Source: Azospirillum agricola (lineage in GTDB: Bacteria > Pseudomonadota > Alphaproteobacteria > Azospirillales > Azospirillaceae). From it: 64,000 nt of DNA. This document shows, piece by piece, positions 44,473 to 53,110 of the stretch (its first letter is position 1; each line of letters opens with the position of its first letter). The stretch covers positions 1 through 64,000 of the forward strand of contig NZ_JAGINM010000021.1 in assembly GCF_017876095.1 (NCBI RefSeq), in the 5' to 3' direction. A program made the translations under genes and the position numbers. The notes under the pieces were generated by a model, which saw only the letters and a list, made by a program, of their open reading frames with translations, had not been told where the DNA came from and did no database searches.

Positions 44473-45639
44473 ATGGATTTCAATCTCACGCCCAAGCAGC
44501 GCGAGGTGTATGAACGGACCGGCCAACTGGCCCGCCGGAACTTCGCCCCGCGCGCCGCCGCCTACGACCGCGACGCCGTCTGGCCGAAGGAGAATTTCGA
44601 CGATTTCCGCGCCAACAACCTGCTGACCCTGACCATTGCCGAGGAACGCGGCGGCTGGGGCAGCGGCGCGCTCGGCAGCGACCCGCTGCTCTATCTGCTG
44701 GTCATCGAGCAGACGGCGCGGGAGTGCCTGTCGACCGCGCAATGCATCCACATCCATTCGCACGGCTCGCATCTGCTGGACCGCGTCGGCACCCCCGACC
44801 AGAAACGGCGCATCCTGGGCGCGGTGGTGCGCGACGGCGCCCTGCTGAACGCCACCGGCAGCGAGCCGGGGCGCACCGGACGCGGCGTCTACAACCTGCT
44901 GACCAAGGCGCGCCGGGTCGAGGGCGGCTACATCGTCAACGGCCGCAAGAACTACGCGACGCTGGGCGACGCGGCCGACTGGAACATCGTCTTCGGCGTT
45001 CTGGAGGACGCGCCCGGCGCGCAGGGCCATCTCGGCTTCGCCATCCCCAAGGGGACGCCGGGCTTCACCGTGGTCGAGGGCTCGTGGGAGCCGCTCGGGA
45101 TGCGCGGCGCCTCCAGCCCCGATCTGGTCCTGGAGGAGGTCTTCGTTCCCGACGATCTCGTGATCGGGACGCCCGGCTTCTTCCCCCGCGACCGCTGGCA
45201 GGCGAAGTTCCATCTGGGCTTCGCCGCGCAGTATCTCGGCGGCGCCCAGGGGCTGTTCGACCGTCTGGTCGAGTATCTTCCCAAGCGCGGCACGGCGGGC
45301 GACCCCTACGCGCAGCTGCGCACCGGCGAGATCCGCATCGGCATCGAGGCGACCCGCTGGCTGATCTACCGCGCGGCGTGGCTGTGGACGCAGGGCGACC
45401 CGCTCGAAGCGGAGCTGGCCTCCATCCTCGCCAAGCACAAGGCGCTGGAGAACGCGGTGGTGGCGCTGGACAAGGCGGCGCAGATCCTGGGATCGAGCGC
45501 CTTTGCCGGCGGCAGCGATTTCTCCCGCCTCTACCGTGACCTGCGCGTCCAGACCCTGCACGAGAACCCCGACCGCACGGCGGCGATCCTCGGCCAGTGC
45601 CATCTGGGCCAACCCTACGACACCACCGCGCGCCTCTGA
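44473..45639 (+). CDS. SfnB/DszC-like flavoprotein of the acyl-CoA dehydrogenase fold (copy 3)
   Basis: This 388-residue protein is closely similar to copy 1 over its full length (MDFN-T--QR--YE at the start, DPLLYLL-IEQ-AR, GSEPGR, KNYATL, GIEATRW-IYRAAWLWTQGD, TARL at the end). The C-terminal catalytic segment reads RVQTLHENPDRTAA instead of RD..IYEGT, as expected for DszC/SfnB-type oxygenases rather than dehydrogenases. ATG 44473 (CCATGG context). It begins a unit with TctB, TctA, MmgE/PrpD, aldolase, a Dpp-type receptor and an NtaA/DszA-type monooxygenase. It probably shares a reduced-flavin supply with the last of these. Confidence 0.8.
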   Translation: MDFNLTPKQREVYERTGQLARRNFAPRAAAYDRDAVWPKENFDDFRANNLLTLTIAEERGGWGSGALGSDPLLYLLVIEQTARECLSTAQCIHIHSHGSHLLDRVGTPDQKRRILGAVVRDGALLNATGSEPGRTGRGVYNLLTKARRVEGGYIVNGRKNYATLGDAADWNIVFGVLEDAPGAQGHLGFAIPKGTPGFTVVEGSWEPLGMRGASSPDLVLEEVFVPDDLVIGTPGFFPRDRWQAKFHLGFAAQYLGGAQGLFDRLVEYLPKRGTAGDPYAQLRTGEIRIGIEATRWLIYRAAWLWTQGDPLEAELASILAKHKALENAVVALDKAAQILGSSAFAGGSDFSRLYRDLRVQTLHENPDRTAAILGQCHLGQPYDTTARL

Positions 45640-45671
45640 CCAGGGCGGCGCCCGACCGCGGAGCCTGCGCC

Positions 45672-46166
45672 ATGCCACGCAACGGGACCCGATTCGACTG
45701 CAAGAACCTCCAGGCCGGCGCGCTGTTCGCCGGCGCCGGCGCCGGCTTCGCCGCCGTGGCGTCCGGCTACCCGCTGGGGACCGCCGCCCGGATGGGGCCG
45801 GGCTGGTTCCCGCTGGTGCTCGGCCTGCTGCTGGTGGCGCTCGGCGCGCTGGTGGCGCTGGCCGGCGGCGCCGGAGCGGAGCGGCCCGCCTCCGACCAGC
45901 CCGCCGCCAGCCCGCGCGATGAAGCGGCGTCCGCCATCGGCTGGCGGCCGCTGCTGCACGTGACGCTGAGCGTCACCGCCTTCGCCCTGCTGATCGAGCC
46001 GGCCGGGCTGGTCGCCGCGTCGGTGGCGCTGGTCCTGCTCAGCGCCAGCGGCGGCTGGGAGTTCCGCTGGACCGAGGCCACCGCTCTGGCCGGATCGCTG
46101 GCGGCGCTGGTGGTCGGGCTGTTCGCCTACGCGCTGCACATCCCGATCAACGTCTGGCCGGTTTGA
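45672..46166 (+). CDS. TctB-family small permease subunit
   Basis: Inner-membrane protein of 164 residues with four hydrophobic segments. LFAGAGAGFAAVASGYPLGTAARMGPGWFPLVLGLLL is the typical TctB opening (GxxxMGPGxFP), and the last helix pair ends at INVWPV. It forms the small membrane subunit of a tripartite tricarboxylate transporter with TctA, 13 bases downstream. I chose ATG 45672; an earlier in-frame ATG lies inside the preceding gene. Confidence 0.92.
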   Translation: MPRNGTRFDCKNLQAGALFAGAGAGFAAVASGYPLGTAARMGPGWFPLVLGLLLVALGALVALAGGAGAERPASDQPAASPRDEAASAIGWRPLLHVTLSVTAFALLIEPAGLVAASVALVLLSASGGWEFRWTEATALAGSLAALVVGLFAYALHIPINVWPV

Positions 46167-46179
46167 CGGAAAGTCCCTG

Positions 46180-47679
46180 ATGGATCTCTTCGACAACCTC
46201 GTCCTGGGTTTCCAGATCTGCCTGACCTGGAGCAACCTCGGCTACTGCCTGCTCGGCGTCGTCATCGGCACGCTCATCGGCGTGCTGCCGGGCGTCGGAC
46301 CGGTGATGACCATCGCGCTGCTGCTGCCGGTCACCTTCGGGCTGGCGCCGTCCTCCGCGCTGATCATGCTGGCCGGCATCTATTACGGCGCGCAGTATGG
46401 CGGCTCGACCTCGGCGATCCTGCTGAACCTGCCGGGCGAAACCTCCTCCGTCGTCACCTGCCTGGACGGCCACCAGCTGGCCCGCCGGGGCCGCGCGGGC
46501 GCGGCGCTGGGCGTCGCGGCGCTGGGCTCCTTCTTCGGCGGCTGCGCTGCGACCCTGCTGATCGTGCTGTTCGCCCCGGCGCTCGCCGCCGTGGGGCTGA
46601 AATTCGGGCCGGCCGAGTATTTCTCGCTGATGGTGCTGGGGCTGGTCGCGGCGGTGGTGCTGGCGCACGGCTCGCTCTTGAAAGCGGTGGCAATGACCGT
46701 GCTCGGCCTGCTGCTCGGGCTGGTCGGTATGGACGTGAACTCCTCCTTCGTGCGCTTCGGCTTCGGGTTGCCGGAGCTGTCGGACGGGCTGGGCTTCGTC
46801 GTGGTCGCCACCGGCCTGTTCGGCTTCGCCGAGATCGTCGCCAACCTGACCGCCCGCGAATCGCGCAGCGTCGCGACGTCGGACGTCCACCATCTGTGGC
46901 CGACGCGGGCCGACTGGCGCGCCTCGACGGCGCCGGTGCTGCGCGGGACGGCGCTGGGCTCGCTGCTCGGCATCCTGCCGGGCGGCGGGGCGGCGATGGC
47001 GTCCTTTGCCGCCTATACGTTGGAAAAGCGCCTGTCGCGCCACCCCGAACGCTTCGGCCACGGCGCCATCGAGGGCGTCGCCGGGCCGGAGACCGCCAAC
47101 AACGCCGCCGCCCAGACCTCCTTCATCCCGCTGCTGACGCTGGGGCTGCCGTCCAACCCGGTGATGGCGCTGATGGTCGGCGCCATGATGATCCACGGCA
47201 TCACGCCGGGGCCGCAGGTGGCGACGCAGAATCCCGACCTGTTCTGGGGCACCATCGTCAGCATGTGGATCGGCAACCTGATGCTGGTGGTGCTGAATCT
47301 GCCGCTGATCGGGCTGTGGGTGCGGTTGCTGCGCGTGCCCTACCGGCTGCTCTACCCGGCGATTCTGCTGTTCGGCGCCATCGGCGTCTACAGCCTGAAC
47401 AACAGCGTCACCGACCTGCTGCTGGCGGCGGGCTTCGGCGCGCTCGGCTACCTGCTGATCCGGCTGGAGTGCGAGCCGGCGCCGCTGTTGCTCGGCCTCG
47501 TGCTCGGCCCGCTGATGGAGGAGAATCTGCGCCGCGCCCTGCTGCTGTCGCGCGGCGACGCCACGGTCTTCCTGACCAAGCCGATCAGCCTCGCCCTCCT
47601 GCTGCTGGCCGTCGCCCTGCTGGTGCTGGTGATCTCGCCCGCCATCCGGCGGACGCGCGACGTCGCCTTCCAGGAATAA
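46180..47679 (+). CDS. TctA-family large permease subunit
   Basis: Inner-membrane carrier of 499 residues with about twelve helices. Family landmarks are GTLIGVLPGVGPVMTIALLLPVTFGL, GIYYGAQYGGSTSAILLNLPGE and the second-half repeat GSLLGILPGGGAAMASFAAYTLEKRLS, with PETANNAAAQTSFIPLLTLGLPSNP. Secondary, receptor-dependent uptake of carboxylates or related anions is the family role. It works with TctB and probably with the Bug receptor encoded divergently at 39765. Confidence 0.95.
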   Translation: MDLFDNLVLGFQICLTWSNLGYCLLGVVIGTLIGVLPGVGPVMTIALLLPVTFGLAPSSALIMLAGIYYGAQYGGSTSAILLNLPGETSSVVTCLDGHQLARRGRAGAALGVAALGSFFGGCAATLLIVLFAPALAAVGLKFGPAEYFSLMVLGLVAAVVLAHGSLLKAVAMTVLGLLLGLVGMDVNSSFVRFGFGLPELSDGLGFVVVATGLFGFAEIVANLTARESRSVATSDVHHLWPTRADWRASTAPVLRGTALGSLLGILPGGGAAMASFAAYTLEKRLSRHPERFGHGAIEGVAGPETANNAAAQTSFIPLLTLGLPSNPVMALMVGAMMIHGITPGPQVATQNPDLFWGTIVSMWIGNLMLVVLNLPLIGLWVRLLRVPYRLLYPAILLFGAIGVYSLNNSVTDLLLAAGFGALGYLLIRLECEPAPLLLGLVLGPLMEENLRRALLLSRGDATVFLTKPISLALLLLAVALLVLVISPAIRRTRDVAFQE

Positions 47680-47728
47680 GGCCACCCTCCCCCTCCCGGC
47701 CCCTCTTCCCGGACAAGGAACTGCCCTG

Positions 47729-49162
47729 GTGTCCCGAACCGCCCCCCTCGCCTCCACGGCACCGGCGCCGGCCGAACCGCTCAGCGCCGCCATCGCCCGC
47801 CACGCCATCGCCACCCCCTTCGACCGGCTGCCGGACTCGGCGACGTCCGCCGCGATCGCGGTGGCGCTCGACACGCTGGCGGTCGCCTGGGCCGGCACCA
47901 CCGCCCCCGGCGCCGTCGAGACGCGCGACCACGCGCTCGACCAGGGCGGCAAGCCGGAGGCCGAGATCTGGGGCCACGGCGCCCGGCTGCCGGCCGCGTC
48001 CGCCGCTTTCGTCAACGGCGTCGCCGCGGCGGCGCTCGACTACGACACGGTGAACATCGCCGCCGTCGTCCATTCCGACATCGTCGTGCTGCCGGCGGTG
48101 CTGGCGGTGGCGCAGCGCGAGCACGCCTCGGGCCGCGCCTTCCTCGCCGCGCTGACACTCGGCAACGACATCGCCGGCCGGCTGGCGCGCACGACGACGG
48201 CGCATTCCGGCTGGTTCTACACCTCGATCCACGGGATCTTCGCCGCCGCCGCCGCCTCGGCCCGCCTGCTCGGCCTCGGCGAGCGGCAGACCGTCGACGC
48301 GCTGGGCATCGCACTGTCCAGCGTCGGCGGCACCCAGCAGCCGATGGCCGAGCGCAGCCTGACCAAGCGCCTGCAATCGGCCTTCGCGGCGGAGGCCGGG
48401 GTGCGCGCCGCCCTGCTCGCCCAGCGCGGCATCGGCGGCCCGGCCGGGTCGATCGACGGCCGCTTCGGCCTCTACGCGCTGTACGAGGCGGGTGACCCGG
48501 CGCCGTTCCGCGACGGGCTGGGCGAGCGCTTCGAGAACGGCGGCTTCACCTTCAAGAAGTTCCCGACCTGCGCCTGCGGCCACGCCCCGACGCAGGCGGC
48601 CCTGGATCTCGCCGCCGACCACGCCATCGACCCCGACGAGATCACGGCGATCCGCATCGCGCTGACGCCCTATTCGCACCGGCTGGTCGGCGCGCCCTTC
48701 GCGCCCGATCCCAACCCGCAGGTCACGGCCCAGTTCAGCGTGCAGTATCAGGTCGCCTCCGCCCTGCTGCGCCGCCGGCTGGGGCTGGCCGAGCTGGAGG
48801 AGACCGCCGTCCGCGATCCCCGCATCGCGGCGCTGGTCGCCCGCAGCAGCGTCGAGATCCGCGACGAGCCCGGCGTCGACCGCCTGCTGCCCGCCGAGGT
48901 CACCGTGGTCACCGCCCGGCGCGGCGCCTTCACCCGCAAGGTCGCCCTCCTGCCCGGCTCGCCCGAGGCGCCGCTGAGCGACGCCGAGCGGCGCGCGAAG
49001 TTCGCCGACGCCACCGGCCGCGGGCTGCGCCCGCTCGACCCGGCGGCGCGCGACCGGCTGCACCGGCGGCTGACCGGCATCGCCCGCCTCGGCGACGTGG
49101 CGGATCTCTTCACCGGACTTCAGGATTCGCAATTTCAGGATCCGCAGGGGGACCGCGCATGA
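47729..49162 (+). CDS. MmgE/PrpD family protein
   Basis: This 477-residue protein is of the 2-methylcitrate dehydratase/iminodisuccinate epimerase-like family. Landmarks are LDTLAVAWAGTTAPG, AAFVNGVAAAALDYDTVN, GNDIAGRLARTT and SLTKRLQSAFAAEAGVRAALLA, with a second domain ending near residue 470. Members dehydrate or isomerise hydroxylated di- and tricarboxylates. I take GTG 47729 as start because AAGGAA stands 9 bases upstream. It overlaps the aldolase gene by four bases. The substrate is unknown; a carboxylate taken up by TctABC is plausible. Confidence 0.9.
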   Translation: MSRTAPLASTAPAPAEPLSAAIARHAIATPFDRLPDSATSAAIAVALDTLAVAWAGTTAPGAVETRDHALDQGGKPEAEIWGHGARLPAASAAFVNGVAAAALDYDTVNIAAVVHSDIVVLPAVLAVAQREHASGRAFLAALTLGNDIAGRLARTTTAHSGWFYTSIHGIFAAAAASARLLGLGERQTVDALGIALSSVGGTQQPMAERSLTKRLQSAFAAEAGVRAALLAQRGIGGPAGSIDGRFGLYALYEAGDPAPFRDGLGERFENGGFTFKKFPTCACGHAPTQAALDLAADHAIDPDEITAIRIALTPYSHRLVGAPFAPDPNPQVTAQFSVQYQVASALLRRRLGLAELEETAVRDPRIAALVARSSVEIRDEPGVDRLLPAEVTVVTARRGAFTRKVALLPGSPEAPLSDAERRAKFADATGRGLRPLDPAARDRLHRRLTGIARLGDVADLFTGLQDSQFQDPQGDRA

Positions 49163-49950
49163 CCCTCGTCACCCGCATCGACCGGCCCGGCGCCGCCCCT
49201 CCGCCTGGTGTATCCGACGGGGAATGGGCCGCCCGGCTCGACCTCGCCGCCGCCTACCGGCTGGCCGGGCGCTTCGGCTGGCACGATCTGCTGGGCAACC
49301 ATCTCTCGGTCCGCGTGCCGGGGACCGCCGACCAGTATCTCGTCAACCCCTGGGGCTTCTTCTTCGAGGAGATCACCGCCTCCACGCTGGTCAAGGTCGA
49401 CATCCGGGGCAACGTACTGTCCGACAGCCCGCACGGCCTGAACCCGGCGGCGGACGTCATCCACGCGGCGGTCTACGCGGCGCGGCCCGACATCGCCTCG
49501 GTGATGCACCTGCATTCCGTCGCCGGCACCGGTGTCGCGAGCCAGACCGGCGGGCTGCTGCCGATCTCGCAGAGCGCCCTGCTGATCATGCACCGCGTCC
49601 GCTACCACGACTTCGAAGGCGCCGCGATCGATCCGGGGGAGCGCGCCCGTCTGGTCGAGGCGCTGGGCGACGGCAGCGTCCTGTTCCTGCGCAACCACGG
49701 CACGCTGACCGCCGGCCGCACGCTGGGCGAGGCCTTCGCGCTGCTGGCGCGGGTCGAGCGCGCCTGCGCGATCCAGCTGGCGGCGCAGAGCGGCGGCGCG
49801 ATCAACCCGCTGCCCGACGCCGTGATCGCCCGCACCATCGCCCAGGGCCGCGCGATCTACCGCGACGACGGCCCGTCGCCCGGCGCCCAGGTCGAATGGG
49901 CGGCCTTCCGCCGCAAGATCGACCGCGAGGATCCCGGCTATGCCCAATGA
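49159..49950 (+). CDS. Class II aldolase/adducin-fold protein
   Basis: This 263-residue zinc-dependent aldolase-fold protein has a conserved HDLLGNHLSVRVP entrance, metal-binding His residues in VMHLHSVAGTGVASQ, and FLRNHGTLTAGRT. Family members cleave or decarboxylate hydroxy-carbonyl compounds. It overlaps its neighbours at both ends (4 and 11 bases), so it belongs with MmgE/PrpD and the receptor. Its specific reaction is not assignable. Confidence 0.92.
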   Translation: MTLVTRIDRPGAAPPPGVSDGEWAARLDLAAAYRLAGRFGWHDLLGNHLSVRVPGTADQYLVNPWGFFFEEITASTLVKVDIRGNVLSDSPHGLNPAADVIHAAVYAARPDIASVMHLHSVAGTGVASQTGGLLPISQSALLIMHRVRYHDFEGAAIDPGERARLVEALGDGSVLFLRNHGTLTAGRTLGEAFALLARVERACAIQLAAQSGGAINPLPDAVIARTIAQGRAIYRDDGPSPGAQVEWAAFRRKIDREDPGYAQ

Positions 49951-51568
49951 GGACCACCAGCGCATGACCGACTCCACCGCCCCCGTTCCGCCGTCGCTGT
50001 TCCCGACGCCCCTGTTCCCGACATCCCTGTCCCGGCGCGCCGTGCTGGGCGGCACCGCCGCCGCCGGGCTGCTGCTGACCGCGCCGCCGGGCCTGCGCGC
50101 CGCCGGGCGGACCGAGCCGGCCGTCGACCGCGACACGCTGGTCGTCGCCCTGCAGCGGAACTTCTCGAACCTCAACGCGCTGGTGGCGATCACCAGCGAT
50201 TCCAACCGCTATCTGCTGCAGATCTACGACACGCTCTACGGCTTCGACGCCAGCGGCACTCTGGTGCCGCGCGTCGCCACCTCCTACGCCTCGTCGGAGG
50301 ACGGCCTGACCCACACCTACCGCCTGCGCCCCGGCGTGAAATTCCACCATGGCGGCGAGCTGACCTCGGCCGACGTGAAGTTCTCGCTGGAGCATGTCCT
50401 CGACCCGGCCAGCAAGAGCACCCGGCGGCCGCAATTCGCGCCGATCATCGCGTCGGTCGAGACCCCCGACCCGCTGACCGTGGTGTTCCGCCTGAAGGCG
50501 CCCGATGGCGCCTTCCCCAACAAGATCGCCGGCTATCTGCCGCTGGTGCCCAAGGAGTACGGCTCGTCCCAGCCGGCGGCCGATGTCTTCGCGCGCAGCC
50601 CGATCTCGGTCGGCCCCTACCGGGTCAAGGCGTTCAGCGACGGCGAGAGCCTGGAGCTGGAGCGCTTCGAGGAGTATTGGGACGCCAAGCCCGGCATCAA
50701 GCGCCTGTTGTTCAAGGTGATCCCCGAGCCGGACAGCCGCACCAACGCGCTGCTGGCCGGCGAGGTCGATCTGGCGGCCGGGGTTCCGGCCCAGAACGTC
50801 GCGCGGCTGCGCGGCGTCGCCGGGCTGGACGTGATCGCCAGCCCGCTCGGCTCGCCGCTGATGGTCAACCTCTACTCCAACCAGCCGGGCCAGCCGCTGG
50901 CCAAGCGCGCGGTGCGCCAGGCGCTGAGCTATGCGCTCGACACGCCGTCGATCATCCGCAACGTGCTGCACGGCATCGGCGACCCGCTGGCGACGATCAT
51001 CTCCAAACACTACCCCTACGGCGCCGACCCGGCCTTGCAGCCCTACCCCTACGACCCGAAGAAGGCGCGGGCGCTGCTGGCCGAGGCCGGCTACCCGACC
51101 GGCTTCGAGACCAAGCTCTACAGCGGCAACGACCACCCCAAGGAGATCGCCGAGGCGCTGGCCGCCTATTGGGGCCAGATCGGCGTCAAGACCAGCATCC
51201 AGCGCATCGACTACGCCACCTGGGCGCAGTTGAACAACACGCGCAAGACCAACCCGATGACCATCCAGCAGATGGCCAACGCCATCTACGACCCGATCCA
51301 CCCGCTGGGCGGCACCTACGGGCGCGACGGCACCTGGAGCAACTACGACAACGCCGAGGTCCAGGACCTGATCGAGCAGGCCGGACCGCTGCGTGGGGCC
51401 GAGGCGCGCGGTGCCCTCTTCCGCAAGATCGGCCGCCTGCTGAACGAGGACGCCGCCGGCATCTACATCAGCGAGCTTTACGACGTCTTCGCCAAGAAGA
51501 ACGGCCTCTCCTGGGACGCGCAGAGCGGCATCGGCCTGCTGAACTTCCGCAAGGTCGCCTGGGCGTAG
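49940..51568 (+). CDS. Dpp/Opp-type solute-binding protein without adjacent permeases
   Basis: Periplasmic receptor of 542 residues (534 if ATG 49964 is used). A long N-terminus leads to LSRRAVLGGTAAAGLLLTAPPGLRAAG, a twin-arginine signal. It is a clear paralogue of 26516-28093 throughout (RDT-VV-L, QIYDTLYGFD, KSTRRP-FAPI-ASVETPDPLT). No permease or ATPase genes follow. It may therefore feed the second Dpp-type transporter with another ligand. It lies between the aldolase and the flavin monooxygenase. Confidence 0.9.
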   Translation: MPNEDHQRMTDSTAPVPPSLFPTPLFPTSLSRRAVLGGTAAAGLLLTAPPGLRAAGRTEPAVDRDTLVVALQRNFSNLNALVAITSDSNRYLLQIYDTLYGFDASGTLVPRVATSYASSEDGLTHTYRLRPGVKFHHGGELTSADVKFSLEHVLDPASKSTRRPQFAPIIASVETPDPLTVVFRLKAPDGAFPNKIAGYLPLVPKEYGSSQPAADVFARSPISVGPYRVKAFSDGESLELERFEEYWDAKPGIKRLLFKVIPEPDSRTNALLAGEVDLAAGVPAQNVARLRGVAGLDVIASPLGSPLMVNLYSNQPGQPLAKRAVRQALSYALDTPSIIRNVLHGIGDPLATIISKHYPYGADPALQPYPYDPKKARALLAEAGYPTGFETKLYSGNDHPKEIAEALAAYWGQIGVKTSIQRIDYATWAQLNNTRKTNPMTIQQMANAIYDPIHPLGGTYGRDGTWSNYDNAEVQDLIEQAGPLRGAEARGALFRKIGRLLNEDAAGIYISELYDVFAKKNGLSWDAQSGIGLLNFRKVAWA

Positions 51569-51618
51569 GAACGTCTCCCCGCCCGCCCTCCGTCAGCACA
51601 GCCGAGGATCGCCCCACC

Positions 51619-52974
51619 ATGTCCAAGCGCACCGGCACACTCAGCCTGGGAGCCTTTCTCCTCTTCACCGGCCATCACGTCGCGGGATGGCGCCACGCCA
51701 GCGCGTCGGACGGCACGACCCTCGCCGACTTCGTCCAGCTCGCCCGCCTCGCCGAGGCGGCGAAGTTCGACGCCCTGTTCCTCGCCGACGGCGTCGCCGC
51801 CCGGCTCGACGAGGCGGGGGCCGCTGGCCACAAGGCCCACAACGGCTTCTACCCGTTCGAGCCGATCACCCTGCTGTCGGCGTTGGCCGGGGCGACCACG
51901 CGCATCGGGCTGGTGGCGACGGCGTCGACCAGCTTTTCCGATCCCTTCAATCTCGCCCGCCAGTTCGCCTCGCTCGACCGGCTCAGCGACGGGCGGGCGG
52001 GCTGGAACCTCGTCACCTCCGGCGATCTCGGCAGCGCCTACAATTTCGGCCACGCCGCGCCGGTCGCCCACGCCGACCGCTACGCCCGAGCCGAGGAGTT
52101 CATCGACGTCGCCACCGCGCTCTGGGATTCGGTGGAGGACGACGCCTTCCGCCGCGACCGTGCCAGCGGCGACTATGTGGACCGCGCCAAGCTCCACCGC
52201 ATCGATCATGCGGGACGGCACTTCGCGGTGCGCGGCCCGCTGAACATCCCGCGCCCGCCGCAGGGCCGTCCGGTGGTGGTGCAGGCCGGCTCCTCCGAAC
52301 CGGGCAAGGAGCTGGCGGCGCGCACCGCCGAAGCGGTCTTCACCGCGCAGCAGACGCTGGCCGACGCGGTCGGCTTTTACACCGATTTGAAGGGCCGCCT
52401 CGCCAAGCACGGCCGCACGCCCGACGACCTGAAGATCCTGCCCGGCGTCCTCCCGGTGGTCGGCCGCAGCGAATCCGAAGCCCGCGAGAAGTTCGAGGCG
52501 CTGCAGGAGCTGGTGCAGCCCGTCGTCGGCCTCGGGCTGCTGCGCGAATACGGCGCCGACATCGATTTCTCGCAGTTCGACCTCGACGGCCCGCTGCCCG
52601 AGCTGCCGGAGACCGAGGGCGGCAAGAGCCGGCAGGCGCTGCTGATCGATCTGGCCCGGCGGGAGAATCTGAGCCTCCGCGCCCTCTACCTGCGCATCGC
52701 CGGAGCGCGCGGCCACTGGCAACTGGTCGGCACGCCGACGCAGATCGCCGACCAGCTGGAAGAGCGTTTCACGAACCACGGGGCCGATGGCTTCAACATC
52801 ATGGCGCCGACGCTGCCGGGCGGGCTGGTCGATTTCATCGAGCTGGTCGTTCCCGAGCTGCGCCGGCGCGGCCTGTTCCGCACGGAGTATCAGGGCACCA
52901 CCCTGCGCGACCATCTCGGCCTGAAACGCCCGCAGAGCCGCTACGCCGCCCCCCTCGCCACGGCGGCGGAGTAG
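51619..52974 (+). CDS. NtaA/SnaA/DszA-type LLM flavin-dependent monooxygenase
   Basis: This 451-residue luciferase-like TIM barrel begins with LSLGAFLLFTGHHVAGWRH (the G-HH---WR substrate-side pattern of NtaA/DszA enzymes). TTRIGLVATASTSFSDPFNLARQFASLD and GWNLVTSGDLGSAYNFG are the flavin-binding core, and GRPVVVQAGSSEPGKELAA binds the phosphate. Such enzymes use FMNH2 from a partner reductase to split C-S or C-N bonds; DszA opens a dibenzothiophene sulfone ring and NtaA acts on nitrilotriacetate. ATG 51619. It ends the unit that begins with an SfnB/DszC-like enzyme, which recalls the DszA/DszC pair. No flavin reductase gene is visible. Confidence 0.92.
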   Translation: MSKRTGTLSLGAFLLFTGHHVAGWRHASASDGTTLADFVQLARLAEAAKFDALFLADGVAARLDEAGAAGHKAHNGFYPFEPITLLSALAGATTRIGLVATASTSFSDPFNLARQFASLDRLSDGRAGWNLVTSGDLGSAYNFGHAAPVAHADRYARAEEFIDVATALWDSVEDDAFRRDRASGDYVDRAKLHRIDHAGRHFAVRGPLNIPRPPQGRPVVVQAGSSEPGKELAARTAEAVFTAQQTLADAVGFYTDLKGRLAKHGRTPDDLKILPGVLPVVGRSESEAREKFEALQELVQPVVGLGLLREYGADIDFSQFDLDGPLPELPETEGGKSRQALLIDLARRENLSLRALYLRIAGARGHWQLVGTPTQIADQLEERFTNHGADGFNIMAPTLPGGLVDFIELVVPELRRRGLFRTEYQGTTLRDHLGLKRPQSRYAAPLATAAE

Positions 52975-53110
52975 AAGACGTTGCCCAGCGGCGTGGCGAT
53001 CCGCCGCCAGCGGGCCTGCTGCTCAGGGCGGCGGGTGCGGATCCGGCATGGCCGTGCCTTTCGGGACAGGGGGGAGGGGAATGGGCCATTGAATCGGGGC
53101 GTGGCGCCGT

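Noticed and set aside
52975..53110. Possible gene remnant between the flavin monooxygenase and LysR genes (minus frame with EQQARWRRIATPLGN)
   Set aside because: Too short and without a recognised family; the gap is only 136 bases between convergent genes.
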